Shown one piece after another: positions 1 to 8,268 of a stretch of DNA of 36,748 bases. The notes below the pieces were generated by a model. The model saw nothing but the letters and a program-made list of their open reading frames with translations, was not told where the DNA came from and made no database searches. The stretch covers positions 1 to 36,748 of the forward strand of contig JABHCC010000165.1 in assembly GCA_018669475.1 (NCBI GenBank), given 5' to 3'. A program made the translations under genes and the position numbers. Every line of letters begins with the position of its first letter. Within the stretch, counting starts at the first letter, position 1. The stretch comes from Bacteroidota bacterium (GTDB lineage Bacteria; Bacteroidota; Bacteroidia; Bacteroidales; UBA12481).

Positions 1-191
1 ATGGGATCCCGAAATATTTAGTTGACAGGCAGATTTGAGGATCTGGTTCTATTGGATCCCCATAGCAGTTCGAGGAGCTTGAGTCAACACTCGCTCTAAT
101 GAACCATTGCCTTACAATGCTTCATTGGAGCTTAATTGTTGTAGGTAGTTTTTATTTTCAACTTTTTCACATTCTTCAATTTAGGGTTTCA
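1..191. other. Left-edge intergenic stretch
   Basis: No coding frame, RNA gene or recognisable repeat could be supported here. It lies downstream of the minus-strand Fic gene and contains two GGATCC-type palindromes, which I consider chance. Confidence 0.4.
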
Positions 192-1307
192 TTAATCCAG
201 ACTAGGAAGATTCAAAATATAGTTTGTACTTCTTCCTCCTTCACCTGAATCTGATAGGACACCCTTGTCTATTAAATCTTGGATATCTCTACGAGCAGTA
301 TCTCTATGTACTTTTGTCATTTTCGCCCATTTGGATGAATGTAATTTACCAACGAAATCGCCTTGGAGTTTATTGATCATTTCAATTTGTCTCTCATTGA
401 AATTTGTGTTTTTATGCAACTCCCAGAACTTTGCTTTCACTAATATTTTCGATAATGTCTCATTGGTTACCTCGAGTGCATCAGTCAGACGTTCAAAGTA
501 CCATACGAGCCATTGGCTAATGTCCATACTTCCCTTTTGAGTGGATTCTAAATTGTCATAATACCCTTTTTTAGATTTCATGATTTGAGCGGACATACTA
601 TAGAACCTTTGGTTGGTTCTGTCTGCTCTGGCTAATTGAGTATCTGCAATGGCTCTGGCAATTCTTCCATTCCCATCATCGAACGGATGAATACTTACAA
701 ACCATAAATGAGCTATGGCTGATTTAATTACAGGTTCCATACTTCCGTCTGCATTGAACCACTCTATAAACTGATTCATCTCCTCTTCTAATCGGTGAGC
801 TTCAGGAGCAGTGTAATGCACCTTTTCTCTCCCCATTGCACCTGATACAACTTGCATTGGACCATGTTCATCACCTCTCCAATCACCTACAGTGATCTTG
901 TACATCCCACTTCTTCCTGTTGGGAATAGGGCAGCATGCCATCCACACATTCGATCCTTAGTTATGGAATCTTTGTATTTTTGAGTTGCATCCAACATCA
1001 TCTCTACAACACCTTCTACATCCCTACTTGCATTAGGCAAACCTGATATTTCCATCCCAAGCCTTCTAGCCACAGATGACCTTACTTCTTCTGGATTTAA
1101 TAACTCTCCTTCTATTTCACTTGACTTGACAACGTCCTCTGTTATTGTCTCAAGCACGGCTTCTTCTCTAAGTTCGAATCCTATACCTTCCATTCTTCCT
1201 ATTAATCTGCCTTGCAGATCGCGAACCTTACTCACATATGGAAGCAAGGTATCATTATCCCATTTAAAGTTTGGCCAGTCTTTGTTCTGATGTAAATACA
1301 TTGTCAT
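192..1307 (-). CDS. Fic family protein (DUF4172-Fic-winged helix)
   Basis: Fic enzymes usually transfer AMP from ATP to hydroxyl side chains of target proteins. The 371-residue product carries the catalytic motif HPFDDGNGR at residues 207-215 and, N-terminal to it at 62-67, SSEIEG, which fits the (S/T)xxxE(G/N) inhibitory helix of class II Fic proteins. The first ~80 residues resemble DUF4172, and the last ~80 look like a winged-helix DNA-binding domain. No antitoxin gene lies beside it, which fits an internally inhibited enzyme. The ATG start is preceded by a gap holding a perfect inverted repeat and related half-sites, so autoregulation through the C-terminal domain is plausible but inferred. 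The target protein is unknown. Family assignment is firm. Confidence 0.93.
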   Translation of the reverse strand: MTMYLHQNKDWPNFKWDNDTLLPYVSKVRDLQGRLIGRMEGIGFELREEAVLETITEDVVKSSEIEGELLNPEEVRSSVARRLGMEISGLPNASRDVEGVVEMMLDATQKYKDSITKDRMCGWHAALFPTGRSGMYKITVGDWRGDEHGPMQVVSGAMGREKVHYTAPEAHRLEEEMNQFIEWFNADGSMEPVIKSAIAHLWFVSIHPFDDGNGRIARAIADTQLARADRTNQRFYSMSAQIMKSKKGYYDNLESTQKGSMDISQWLVWYFERLTDALEVTNETLSKILVKAKFWELHKNTNFNERQIEMINKLQGDFVGKLHSSKWAKMTKVHRDTARRDIQDLIDKGVLSDSGEGGRSTNYILNLPSLD

Positions 1308-1420
1308 TTTTTTAAATGGCGTAAAATATACAGCGAATATAGGGTCTATTTGACGTAATACAAAATAAACGCCGTGTTAGTTGCGTCAATAAAAGCAAAT
1401 AATTGCCGCATGCTAAGTTA

Positions 1421-1443
1421 AATGCCGTATTTAATACGGCATT
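1421..1443. promoter_or_regulatory. Candidate operator upstream of fic
   Basis: A perfect inverted repeat with 10-bp arms (AATGCCGTAT and its complement) around a 3-bp centre lies about 115 bp upstream of the Fic start codon. Related half-sites follow at about 1403 (TTGCCGCAT) and 1456 (TTGCCGTATTAAT). The dyad and its half-site spacing suggest a transcription-factor site, possibly for the Fic protein's own winged helix. It lacks a T-tract, so it is not an obvious terminator. Confidence 0.4.
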
Positions 1444-1496
1444 AACAATGATCAATTGCCGTATTAATCAGTAAAGGAGTTGCCATTTTTAATTAC

Positions 1497-1567
1497 GCAC
1501 AACGTTATGCCGCTAAATTTTCGTTGCCATCCCGCAGGGTGGCTATGAAATTTAACGGCTGTTAGGT
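1497..1567 (-). other. attC-like recombination site of a gene cassette
   Basis: Read on the minus strand, this 71-bp site begins ACCTAAC (consensus R'' box RYYYAAC), folds into an imperfect hairpin (arms 1509-1533 and 1537-1559, with unpaired bases as in real attC sites) and ends ...CATAACG. The cassette's own R' box is expected at the far side of its gene, and GTTAGGT is found there (complement of 2673-2679). It is perfectly complementary to the R'' box, with pairing extending to 10 bp. That is the arrangement of an integron cassette. No integrase is in view. Confidence 0.5.
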
Positions 1568-2652
1568 GTTGTTGTTTTTGATTTGTAATCAGGGTGAATT
1601 TTCGTAGTTTGTTCCATCAATGGTGCCAATGATTGTGGTTCCTTCCTGTTGTCAGCTGTTACAACAATTATCATATTCAAATCTTGAATTAAAGAGATTG
1701 CTTGCCCTCCACGACCACCTCTGAAATACACTTGCAACCCTTCTTTCGATTTTAGAATATCCCAATTATAACCAACATATATATCTGGCTTGTCACTCTT
1801 AATATAAGGAGTGAATGTCTTGTCTATCCAGTTTTGGGAAACAATCCTTGTATTGTCAAATACACCACCATTTAGATGTAATTGACCAAATTTTATCATA
1901 TCACGCGATTTAATATACAATCCACCACCAGCTTCATAGAAACCACTTTTACCATACCATTTATATTCTTCAATTTTCAAAGGTTTAAAAAGATATTCTT
2001 CAGCAAATTCAGCAATATCCTTCTTTGATGCGACTCGTATTACCTCACTCAAAATAACACAATTAGCTCCACAGTAAACATACTCAGTTCCTGGTATCGA
2101 GTTCATTTTCAGACTTAAACAACCTTTCAGCCAATTATCCATATTTTCTATACGTGTACCATCATTTCTCGGGTCATCTAGTGGCAAGTTTTCATTGTAT
2201 TTAAAGCCAGAAGTCATTGTTAAAAGATGCTCAATTGTAGTTTGATGTTTCCTTTTGTCTTTTTCAGAAATTTTATATTCTGGAAAAAAATGAAGCATTG
2301 ATTGATTTATAGTATCAATAAACCCATTCTCTAATGCAATACCAGTTAGAATTGATGTGAAAGCTTTTGTAACAGACATAATAAAATGAATTTCATCTCT
2401 GTCACCACTTCGATAATACTGTTCCACAATTAATTCGTCATCCTTCATAACAAGTAGACTGTGAATATTACCATACTTTCCATCATATATGTCTAAATTC
2501 ACCTTAGAAAGTAGTAGTGTATCAATATTATGCTTTTTGACTGTTGATACATTTATTCCATCATTCAAATCTACAGGACTTTGCATAATTTTAACTTTGT
2601 TTTGACAACCAAAACCAAATAAAACTATAACTACAATTAATATTCTTCTCAC
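1552..2652 (-). CDS. Serine hydrolase, beta-lactamase/PBP-like lipoprotein
   Basis: A 366-residue protein of the class C beta-lactamase/penicillin-binding-protein fold. It has a lipoprotein signal peptide ending at C16 (lipobox FGFGC), the nucleophile motif SVTK at 93-96, the family segment HLLTMTSGF, a second active-site motif around YCGAN, and GGRGGQ near the C terminus in place of the usual KTG/HTG. Such enzymes hydrolyse esters, amides or peptides; the substrate cannot be read from sequence. The start is GTG, because the ATG just upstream meets a stop after two codons. The last codons and the stop lie inside an attC-like site and the 5' side carries the matching GTTAGGT box, so the gene looks like a mobile cassette, oriented opposite to the next plus-strand genes. 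Family is secure, role unknown. Confidence 0.9.
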   Translation of the reverse strand: MRRILIVVIVLFGFGCQNKVKIMQSPVDLNDGINVSTVKKHNIDTLLLSKVNLDIYDGKYGNIHSLLVMKDDELIVEQYYRSGDRDEIHFIMSVTKAFTSILTGIALENGFIDTINQSMLHFFPEYKISEKDKRKHQTTIEHLLTMTSGFKYNENLPLDDPRNDGTRIENMDNWLKGCLSLKMNSIPGTEYVYCGANCVILSEVIRVASKKDIAEFAEEYLFKPLKIEEYKWYGKSGFYEAGGGLYIKSRDMIKFGQLHLNGGVFDNTRIVSQNWIDKTFTPYIKSDKPDIYVGYNWDILKSKEGLQVYFRGGRGGQAISLIQDLNMIIVVTADNRKEPQSLAPLMEQTTKIHPDYKSKTTTPNSR

Positions 2653-2672
2653 TGTTTATGTCATTTAATAAC

Positions 2673-2679
2673 ACCTAAC
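2673..2679 (-). other. Cassette boundary box (GTTAGGT on minus strand)
   Basis: This heptamer matches the integron consensus GTTRRRY. It starts the minus-strand serine hydrolase unit and, with neighbouring bases (GTTAGGTGTT), is the exact complement of the box at the gene's 3' end. It is interpreted as the R' half that would complete attC in the circular cassette. Confidence 0.4.
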
Positions 2680-2963
2680 GATTGTGTAAACCTATTGTGT
2701 TTATTTTTCATATATGTAATGATGCAATGGTATTTATTTGTCTAACGGCGGGGGAATAAACGTAATACTTGACATTCATCTGTCTGTAATGGTTTGGCTC
2801 GTATAAAGATAGCAAATTTTGAATCTAGAAGCTATCCAACGGACTCTTAATATCGCTCAGCTTTCGTGTTGATACATGAGTGTAAATTAAAGGTGTGAAT
2901 GGTCTTAAATCCAGAACCTCAAGGATAACTAATAGCAGTCAAATATCTACTGTAATCAAATCA
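2680..2963. other. Intergenic stretch, no gene recognised
   Basis: AT-rich sequence between the cassette boundary and the permease gene. A second RYYYAAC-type heptamer (GTCTAAC, about 2739) occurs, but without a matching hairpin. No open frame, promoter or terminator could be supported. Confidence 0.4.
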
Positions 2964-3674
2964 TTACAAACCAAGAAACAACATGGCGCCTCCGCAGGCA
3001 AAAATTACCAGTCCGGCGAGAGAATGGGCATATCGGGCCAGTGGTCCGGATTTCATGAAGCTTAATCCTTTTAGACTTACCCAAACCATTCCCATCATTG
3101 TGGCTATGGTGGTGACTGAAAAGATGAGGGCTACTAAAACGACAATCAGAGTATTGAATTGAGCTGCGGGGTATATGAGGAGCGGTATGAGTGGTTCACA
3201 GGGACCAAAAATAAAGATCAGGAATAGAATCCAGGCGGTGGCTTTCTTCTTTTCGGTGTCATGGACATGGGTGTGTGACTGTACATGTGCATGATTATGT
3301 TCATGTCCTGTTCCGTCTGAGTGCAAATGGAAGTGTGTATGTGGCTTCCTTTTAAATGCACGCCATAAACCCCAGATCATATAAGCAAAGCCGAAGACGA
3401 ATAAGATCCAGGCAGCAATTTCCCCTCGCATGCCTTCAAGCTTCTCGAGCGAAAAAACAGCCGATCCAATCGCCAGACCAATCAAACCAATTACTACTGA
3501 GCTCAAAACGTGACCTATACCACAATAGAAACAAATTCGCAAAGTCTTGCTAAGAGTCCAGTTTCTGGCCTTGCCTAAAGCAATGAAGGGCAAATAGTGA
3601 TCGGGCCCCAGAATAGTATGCACGAGAGCGAGCATAAAGGCGGATCCAAATAAGATGGCTATTGTCGTTTCCAT
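2964..3674 (-). CDS. NiCoT/UreH-like metal permease (TauE/SafE-annotated family)
   Basis: A 236-residue inner-membrane protein with about six hydrophobic segments. The first helix carries H19-x5-D25-H26 within HTILGPDH, the HX4-5DH-type signature of NiCoT/RcnA/UreH nickel-cobalt permeases. A cytoplasmic or periplasmic loop at about 110-140 is packed with histidines, as expected for metal binding. Automated pipelines often name these proteins sulfite exporter TauE/SafE; the histidine motif favours Ni or Co transport. The direction of transport cannot be decided. The gene stands alone, with its own upstream gap, and no urease or hydrogenase gene is nearby. Start is the ATG at 3674. Confidence 0.8.
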   Translation of the reverse strand: METTIAILFGSAFMLALVHTILGPDHYLPFIALGKARNWTLSKTLRICFYCGIGHVLSSVVIGLIGLAIGSAVFSLEKLEGMRGEIAAWILFVFGFAYMIWGLWRAFKRKPHTHFHLHSDGTGHEHNHAHVQSHTHVHDTEKKKATAWILFLIFIFGPCEPLIPLLIYPAAQFNTLIVVLVALIFSVTTIATMMGMVWVSLKGLSFMKSGPLARYAHSLAGLVIFACGGAMLFLGL

Positions 3675-3789
3675 TTAATCAGACATTGTTTTCGGCTGAT
3701 AATGGCAAGATTCAACCGAAAGGGTTTTAGGTACGCATAAATATACTTATTTTCCCTGCAGAAATAACTGATAAATGGCAGTTTTAGAA

Positions 3790-3823
3790 GAAGTCTTCAG
3801 CTTTCAGTCTTCAGTTTTCAGAA
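3790..3823. repeat. Heptamer tandem repeat (TTCAGNN family)
   Basis: About four 7-bp units of TTCAG plus two variable bases lie between the SGNH hydrolase and the permease. The same family recurs at 5808-5875 and 7447-7545. Confidence 0.75.
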
Positions 3824-3855
3824 AGAACATGCCAGCTTAAGAGTGTTGCTTGATA

Positions 3856-4938
3856 TTAAAGTTTTCTCTTTATCTGTCCGACTAGCTTATCAGCATATCT
3901 TTTAAATCCTAGATCTGTGTAATGTACTCCGTCAACGGTGCCTTCCTGGTCGGTGCCTATGAGATCTTCTCCTGAGATCAGGTAGAGTTTTTTTATTCCT
4001 TCGGATTTGAGGGCTTTGAAGGCCTTTCTGAGCTCTTCATTCTGACGATTGAGTTGTTCCAGATCCTTTGCAATAATAGCTGACTTGACAGTTGTTGCTG
4101 TTTCAACCAGAAAAATTGGTGTGTCAGGATACTCACTCCGGATGTAAGGAATGAATTCCATGTGAAGGGGATAAATAACATCCAGATTATGCAAATTGGG
4201 GAGACAGTCAAACACATAGGCTGAGGCATCGATTTCGGCAATCAATTCAGCCAACTCCATCTCCATTCTGCCGTTTCCTGAAAAGCCCAGATTTATTACT
4301 TCTCTGTTGAGCTGACGTGAAATGATGTTTGATGCTGCCATGCCCGGACGACTGGCACAGCCCCCCTGTTGAATAGAAGTGCCGTATATCACTATTGGCT
4401 TTCCGTTCAGAATAGATGATGACTCAAGCACACTACCCTCCTCGACACCAATCCATAAAGTATCAATCCCATCATATAAGGGCAGATTCATATGAAAATG
4501 GTGCATCTCACCATCCAAGCCTTTGAGAATTTCACGTTCGTTTGCCTTTCCGCTACCCGGACTACCGGATCCTGCATACCTCCAGATTCCACTGTCGTCC
4601 ATATACAAATCCACACCTTTGATCCCACATTCTGTCATGTGCCACATGCTGTTATCATATCGCACTGTCCATTTCGCCCAAATTTTCCTTGAATTAGTTT
4701 TAAAATGCACCGACAAACCGGCTGAATTTGTACCCAGCCTCCATACTGGGGCCCGAACCACATCTTTTGCTTTTGCCGGTAAGCGATCATAAGGATGCTC
4801 AAGCTCACTCCATGCTTGTCCGCTTAATCCAATGTCCAGAGCATTATGCCACTCTTTTTGTCCCTGAGCTAAAATGGGCAGAAGACAGAGGACTATAGGC
4901 AGTAAAAAAGTTGATCGAAAAAAGGGTTTGGGTTTCAT
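3856..4938 (-). CDS. SGNH/GDSL hydrolase, secreted
   Basis: The protein has an N-terminal beta-sandwich-like domain (SGNH_hydro_N type, about residues 25-175) followed by an SGNH hydrolase domain. The catalytic serine is in YGTSIQQGG, the glycine/asparagine blocks are around GFSGNGRMEMELAELI and PNLHNLD, and the Asp-His pair is in DGVHYTDLGF near the C terminus. Such enzymes remove acyl groups, often acetyl esters from polysaccharides. I chose the ATG at 4938 because it opens directly into a signal peptide ending near AQGQ and has a GGAG ribosome-binding site about 11 bases upstream; a longer frame begins at 4983. The neighbouring sulfatase and fucosidases support a glycan-processing role, but the substrate is unknown. 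Confidence 0.88.
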   Translation of the reverse strand: MKPKPFFRSTFLLPIVLCLLPILAQGQKEWHNALDIGLSGQAWSELEHPYDRLPAKAKDVVRAPVWRLGTNSAGLSVHFKTNSRKIWAKWTVRYDNSMWHMTECGIKGVDLYMDDSGIWRYAGSGSPGSGKANEREILKGLDGEMHHFHMNLPLYDGIDTLWIGVEEGSVLESSSILNGKPIVIYGTSIQQGGCASRPGMAASNIISRQLNREVINLGFSGNGRMEMELAELIAEIDASAYVFDCLPNLHNLDVIYPLHMEFIPYIRSEYPDTPIFLVETATTVKSAIIAKDLEQLNRQNEELRKAFKALKSEGIKKLYLISGEDLIGTDQEGTVDGVHYTDLGFKRYADKLVGQIKRKL

Positions 4939-5104
4939 GTTTCGCTTTTCTCCAAAGATAACAGAGAATATTCTTTGTTCCACAGGTAAAAATCACTACT
5001 CCAAGGGCAAATTTCAACTCCGTCATCCAATTAATATCAATTGCATGTAGCAATCAATTTGGAATAAAATTTCATAATTTTACATTGATAATTAAAACTA
5101 CTGA

Positions 5105-5764
5105 ATGAAAGTTTTCAAACCGAGAATTAAAATCTGCTGTATCATGAGCCCAGACGAGGCCAGAATGGCTATTGGGGCCGGTGCTGATTCACTGGGACTC
5201 GTATCTTCAATGCCAAGTGGTCCTGGTGTTATTTCTGACAGCAAAATCCGGGAGGTGACACAGATTATTCCCCCTTCAATAGATGCTTTTGTGCTCACAG
5301 CCCTTGACAACTCCTGGGATCTGATTGACCTGATCCGAAAGGTAAAAAATCGTACCATCCAGTTGGTAGACCGACTTAATACGGGTAATTACCAGGAGAT
5401 CAGAGCCTCTATCCCTTGCGTGAAAATTGTACAGGTGATTCATGTGATGAACGAGGAAGCTATTGAACAAGCCATTCGGGTGAGCTCATACGTAGACGCT
5501 ATTTTGCTGGATTCCGGAAATACTGAGCTACCAACGAAAGAACTTGGAGGTACTGGTAAAACCCACGACTGGAATATTAGCCGGGAAATTGTTGAACAAG
5601 TGGATACTCCGGTCTTTCTTGCCGGAGGACTAAATCCGGATAATGTTGTAGAGGCCATTGAAATAGTAAAACCTTTCGGAGTAGACGTATGCAACGGAGT
5701 AAGAACAAATGAAAAACTAGATCCGGCAAAATTGAAAAAGTTCATCGATAATGTAAAAAGGTAA
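5105..5764 (+). CDS. TrpF-like (phosphoribosylanthranilate isomerase family) protein
   Basis: A 219-residue TIM-barrel protein with the hallmarks of phosphoribosylanthranilate isomerase: an N-terminal KIC block carrying the catalytic-base cysteine, LLDS with the acid aspartate, GGTGKTHDW, and the phosphate-binding end LAGGLNPDNV and GVDVCNGVRT. TrpF performs the Amadori rearrangement in tryptophan synthesis. Two points are unusual. KICG is KICC here, and the conserved SxR-V segment after the second strand is replaced by SMPSGPGVI. The gene is not near any trp gene. It may therefore be a paralogue with another sugar-phosphate substrate. Family is confident, the exact reaction is not. Confidence 0.82.
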   Translation: MKVFKPRIKICCIMSPDEARMAIGAGADSLGLVSSMPSGPGVISDSKIREVTQIIPPSIDAFVLTALDNSWDLIDLIRKVKNRTIQLVDRLNTGNYQEIRASIPCVKIVQVIHVMNEEAIEQAIRVSSYVDAILLDSGNTELPTKELGGTGKTHDWNISREIVEQVDTPVFLAGGLNPDNVVEAIEIVKPFGVDVCNGVRTNEKLDPAKLKKFIDNVKR

Positions 5765-5807
5765 ATAGTGAGGGTGATACATGTTTGCAGATAGGTTTTT
5801 TTTGCTG

Positions 5808-5875
5808 ATAACTGATAACTTTTTTTGCTGAAGACTGATGACTGAAAACTGATGACTTTTTCTAATAACTGAAAA
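5808..5875. repeat. Heptamer tandem repeat (CTGATAA/CTGAAAA family)
   Basis: Two blocks of 7-bp units (CTGATAA, then CTGAAGA, CTGATGA, CTGAAAA, CTGATGA) separated by T-runs, lying directly upstream of the sulfatase. They would be in its transcribed leader or promoter. Confidence 0.8.
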
Positions 5876-5880
5876 CCTTG

Positions 5881-5898
5881 TCCCTGCGAAGGCAGGGA
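5881..5898. repeat. REP-like palindrome
   Basis: TCCCTGC and its complement GCAGGGA flank a 4-base loop just 19 bp before the sulfatase start. GC-rich palindromes of this form are common dispersed elements in many bacteria. It is a stem-loop in the 5' leader and may affect translation. Confidence 0.6.
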
Positions 5899-5916
5899 TC
5901 TCAAATTCTTGTCCAT

Positions 5917-7446
5917 ATGTCTACAATAAAAACCCTTCCTCTTATTCTTTCTGCTTTGTTTCTCCAATTTTGCTCTTCGGAGCCTCAGCAACCAAACGTC
6001 CTTTTCATTGCTGTAGATGATTTACGGCCTGAACTGGCATGCTATGGAGCTGATTATATTCATTCACCAAACATGGATAAACTGGCCGATCAAGGTTTTT
6101 TATTCACCAATCATTATGTATCAGTTCCTACCTGTGGGGCCTCGCGATTTAGTTTGCTTACAGGCAACTATCCTGTTTCAACAGTTCAGGTGGGCAATGA
6201 GGCGATTCACAAAGATATCTCGGGAAAACCAGAAACGGAAATACCTGAAAGTTTCGTTCATCACCTGAGGCGTAATGGCTATTACACGGTCGGAATCGGA
6301 AAGGTAAGTCACTATGTTGATGGACTGCTTTATGGATATACTGATTCAATCGGATCGGAATATGAAATGCCCCACAGCTGGGATGAGATGCTATTTGACA
6401 ATGGTAAATGGGGCACCGGCTGGAATGCATTTTTTGGCTATGCTGATGGTAGCAACAGGCAATCAATGAAACGACAGGTGAAGCCATATGAAGGGGCTGA
6501 TGTGGGTGATAACGGATACCCCGATGGACTAAGCACTCAATTAGCAATTAAAAAATTAAGAGAACTGGTAGCAAATGACGGTTCTCCTGATGCAGATCAG
6601 GAGAACCAGGCCCAGGTAAAGAAACCCTTCTTCCTGGCTGTTGGTTATTTCAAACCTCATCTGCCTTTTAATTCACCAAAGAAATACTGGGATCTGTATG
6701 ATGAATCAGAGATTCCTTTGTCTCCATTTCCTGAGCTTCCCGAAAATGTTCATAAGGCTAGTCTGCACGGATCAGGAGAATTCAATGGCTATCAGCTTGG
6801 CGACGAAAAAGCTTCACTCAATGCCCCTGTTTCTGATGAATATGCGAGAAAACTGCGCCATGCTTATGCCGCTTGTGTGAGCTATATTGACGCTCAGATA
6901 GGCATTCTGATGAATGAACTCGAAGAACTTAATCTGGATGATAACACTCATGTTATTATTTGGGGTGACCACGGCTGGCATCTGGGTGATCAGATGGTGT
7001 GGGGGAAGCATACCATATTCGACTACGCAACACGGAGCACCCTAATAATAAGACCAAGGACCAAAGACCAAAGACCAAAGACTAACGACCAGAGTATTTC
7101 TTATGTTGTTGGAACTGTAGATTTGTATCCTACAATTATGGAATTGTGTGGGATTGAGATGCCGTATGCCGGGGATGGTGAAAGCATGATGCCATTGATG
7201 AATAATCCGGAAATGGACACATGGAAAAATGCGACTTTTAGCTATTTCAGAAAAGGAATTTCACTACGAACAGAGCGTTATCGCCTCACAAAATATTTCC
7301 GTAATCAGGAGCCGGTTATTGAACTATACGATCACAACAACGATCCCTACGAAAGTAAAAATATAGCTCAGGATAATCCGGAAATAACGGATAGTTTGAT
7401 GAGGATCTGGGAAAAAGGGAATACCGGGCTATACAGTTCGAAATAG
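5917..7446 (+). CDS. Sulfatase, iduronate-2-sulfatase-like lipoprotein
   Basis: A formylglycine-dependent sulfatase of the alkaline-phosphatase superfamily. The metal-binding AVDD is near residue 33 and the activation motif CGASRFSLLTG has its cysteine (to be converted to formylglycine) at about residue 73. The later metal-binding block IIWGDHGWHLGDQMVWGKHT is typical of the S1_7-like iduronate-2-sulfatase group. I chose ATG 5917 because it opens a lipoprotein signal peptide ending LQFC; the frame can extend to 5878 but runs into a palindromic repeat. An odd feature is at residues about 379-392, where a 42-bp run of six 7-bp repeats is translated in frame. With the nearby fucosidases it probably desulfates a fucose- or uronate-containing glycan; the exact substrate is unknown. 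Confidence 0.93.
   Translation: MSTIKTLPLILSALFLQFCSSEPQQPNVLFIAVDDLRPELACYGADYIHSPNMDKLADQGFLFTNHYVSVPTCGASRFSLLTGNYPVSTVQVGNEAIHKDISGKPETEIPESFVHHLRRNGYYTVGIGKVSHYVDGLLYGYTDSIGSEYEMPHSWDEMLFDNGKWGTGWNAFFGYADGSNRQSMKRQVKPYEGADVGDNGYPDGLSTQLAIKKLRELVANDGSPDADQENQAQVKKPFFLAVGYFKPHLPFNSPKKYWDLYDESEIPLSPFPELPENVHKASLHGSGEFNGYQLGDEKASLNAPVSDEYARKLRHAYAACVSYIDAQIGILMNELEELNLDDNTHVIIWGDHGWHLGDQMVWGKHTIFDYATRSTLIIRPRTKDQRPKTNDQSISYVVGTVDLYPTIMELCGIEMPYAGDGESMMPLMNNPEMDTWKNATFSYFRKGISLRTERYRLTKYFRNQEPVIELYDHNNDPYESKNIAQDNPEITDSLMRIWEKGNTGLYSSK
7051..7092 (+). repeat. Heptamer repeat inside the sulfatase gene
   Basis: Six 7-bp units (AGACCAA, GGACCAA, AGACCAA twice, AGACTAA, CGACCAG) add exactly 14 codons to the sulfatase. 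Six sevens is a multiple of three, so the frame survives. Confidence 0.85.
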
Positions 7447-7545
7447 TTATCAGTTTTCAGTTGTCAGTTATCAGGAAGAAGTCGTTGGTCATTGGTCCTT
7501 GGTTTTTTGCTGAAAACTGATAACTGAAGACTGATAACTTCTTCA
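7447..7545. repeat. Heptamer repeat cluster forming a hairpin between convergent genes
   Basis: Units of the TTATCAG/TTTTCAG type, then TTGGTCA/TTGGTCC, then CTGAAAA/CTGATAA. The outer arms 7447-7460 and 7510-7523 are perfect 14-bp complements. The cluster sits between the sulfatase and the response-regulator 3' ends and could serve as a two-way transcription end. Confidence 0.8.
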
Positions 7546-7551
7546 ATTTTT

Positions 7552-8268
7552 CTACTTTTTTAGAAAATTTGAATCAACATATTTCTGAAACTGCTCTTTG
7601 TATTGTTCTGCTACAGGAATATATTTGTCTCCGAAAACTATTCTGCTTCGCTCTACAATTTTAATCTCCGACAGGTTAACTATGAAGGAACGATGTACCC
7701 GCATAAAGCGGTCACCCGGCAGTTGTTCTTCAAGAGATTTCATACTTAGCAATGACATAACAGGCTTATCGCTTAAAAGGTGAATTCTCACATACTCCCG
7801 CATGCCTTCGATATACTGAATATCAGAAAAATTTATGCGTATAAGGCGATACTCTGACTTCACAAAAAGATGTTCTTTATCGTGACTCACCTTGTTGTCG
7901 GCCATTTTTGCTTCGTACTGTTTATGCGCTTTTCCGGCTGACTTAAGAAAGTCGAGGTATGCAATAGGCTTGAGTAAATAGTCCACAGCATCAACCTTAA
8001 ATCCTTCAACAGCATACTCACTATAAGCCGTTGTGAACACAATCATGGGCTTCGGATCGAGGGATTTCACAAAATCCATTCCTGAAAGATCCGGCATTTG
8101 AATATCTACAAAAATCAGATCTACCATATGATCGTCCAGAAATGTTATTGCCTCCAATGCACTGTTAAAACTTCCGACGAGTTCGAGAAAAGGGGTTTTT
8201 TCAATATAAGCCCCCATTTGTCGCAAGGCGGGCGCCTCATCATCTATGGCTATACTTTTAATCATCAT
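7552..8268 (-). CDS. LytTR-family response regulator
   Basis: A 238-residue two-component regulator. The receiver domain (about 4-120) has acidic residues DD near position 9 and the phospho-acceptor D55 in FVDIQMPDLSG, with the conserved threonine and lysine in FTTAYSEYA and LLKPI. The C-terminal LytTR DNA-binding domain starts near residue 135. LytTR domains bind paired direct repeats in promoters. The start overlaps the end of the histidine kinase gene by 11 bp, so the two are probably translationally coupled and form a cognate pair. Target genes are unknown; the DUF1566 lipoprotein at the head of the operon may be part of the sensing system. Confidence 0.95.
   Translation of the reverse strand: MMIKSIAIDDEAPALRQMGAYIEKTPFLELVGSFNSALEAITFLDDHMVDLIFVDIQMPDLSGMDFVKSLDPKPMIVFTTAYSEYAVEGFKVDAVDYLLKPIAYLDFLKSAGKAHKQYEAKMADNKVSHDKEHLFVKSEYRLIRINFSDIQYIEGMREYVRIHLLSDKPVMSLLSMKSLEEQLPGDRFMRVHRSFIVNLSEIKIVERSRIVFGDKYIPVAEQYKEQFQKYVDSNFLKK

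Noticed and set aside
5105-5764. A tryptophan operon
   Set aside because: No other trp gene is nearby; the sulfatase follows.
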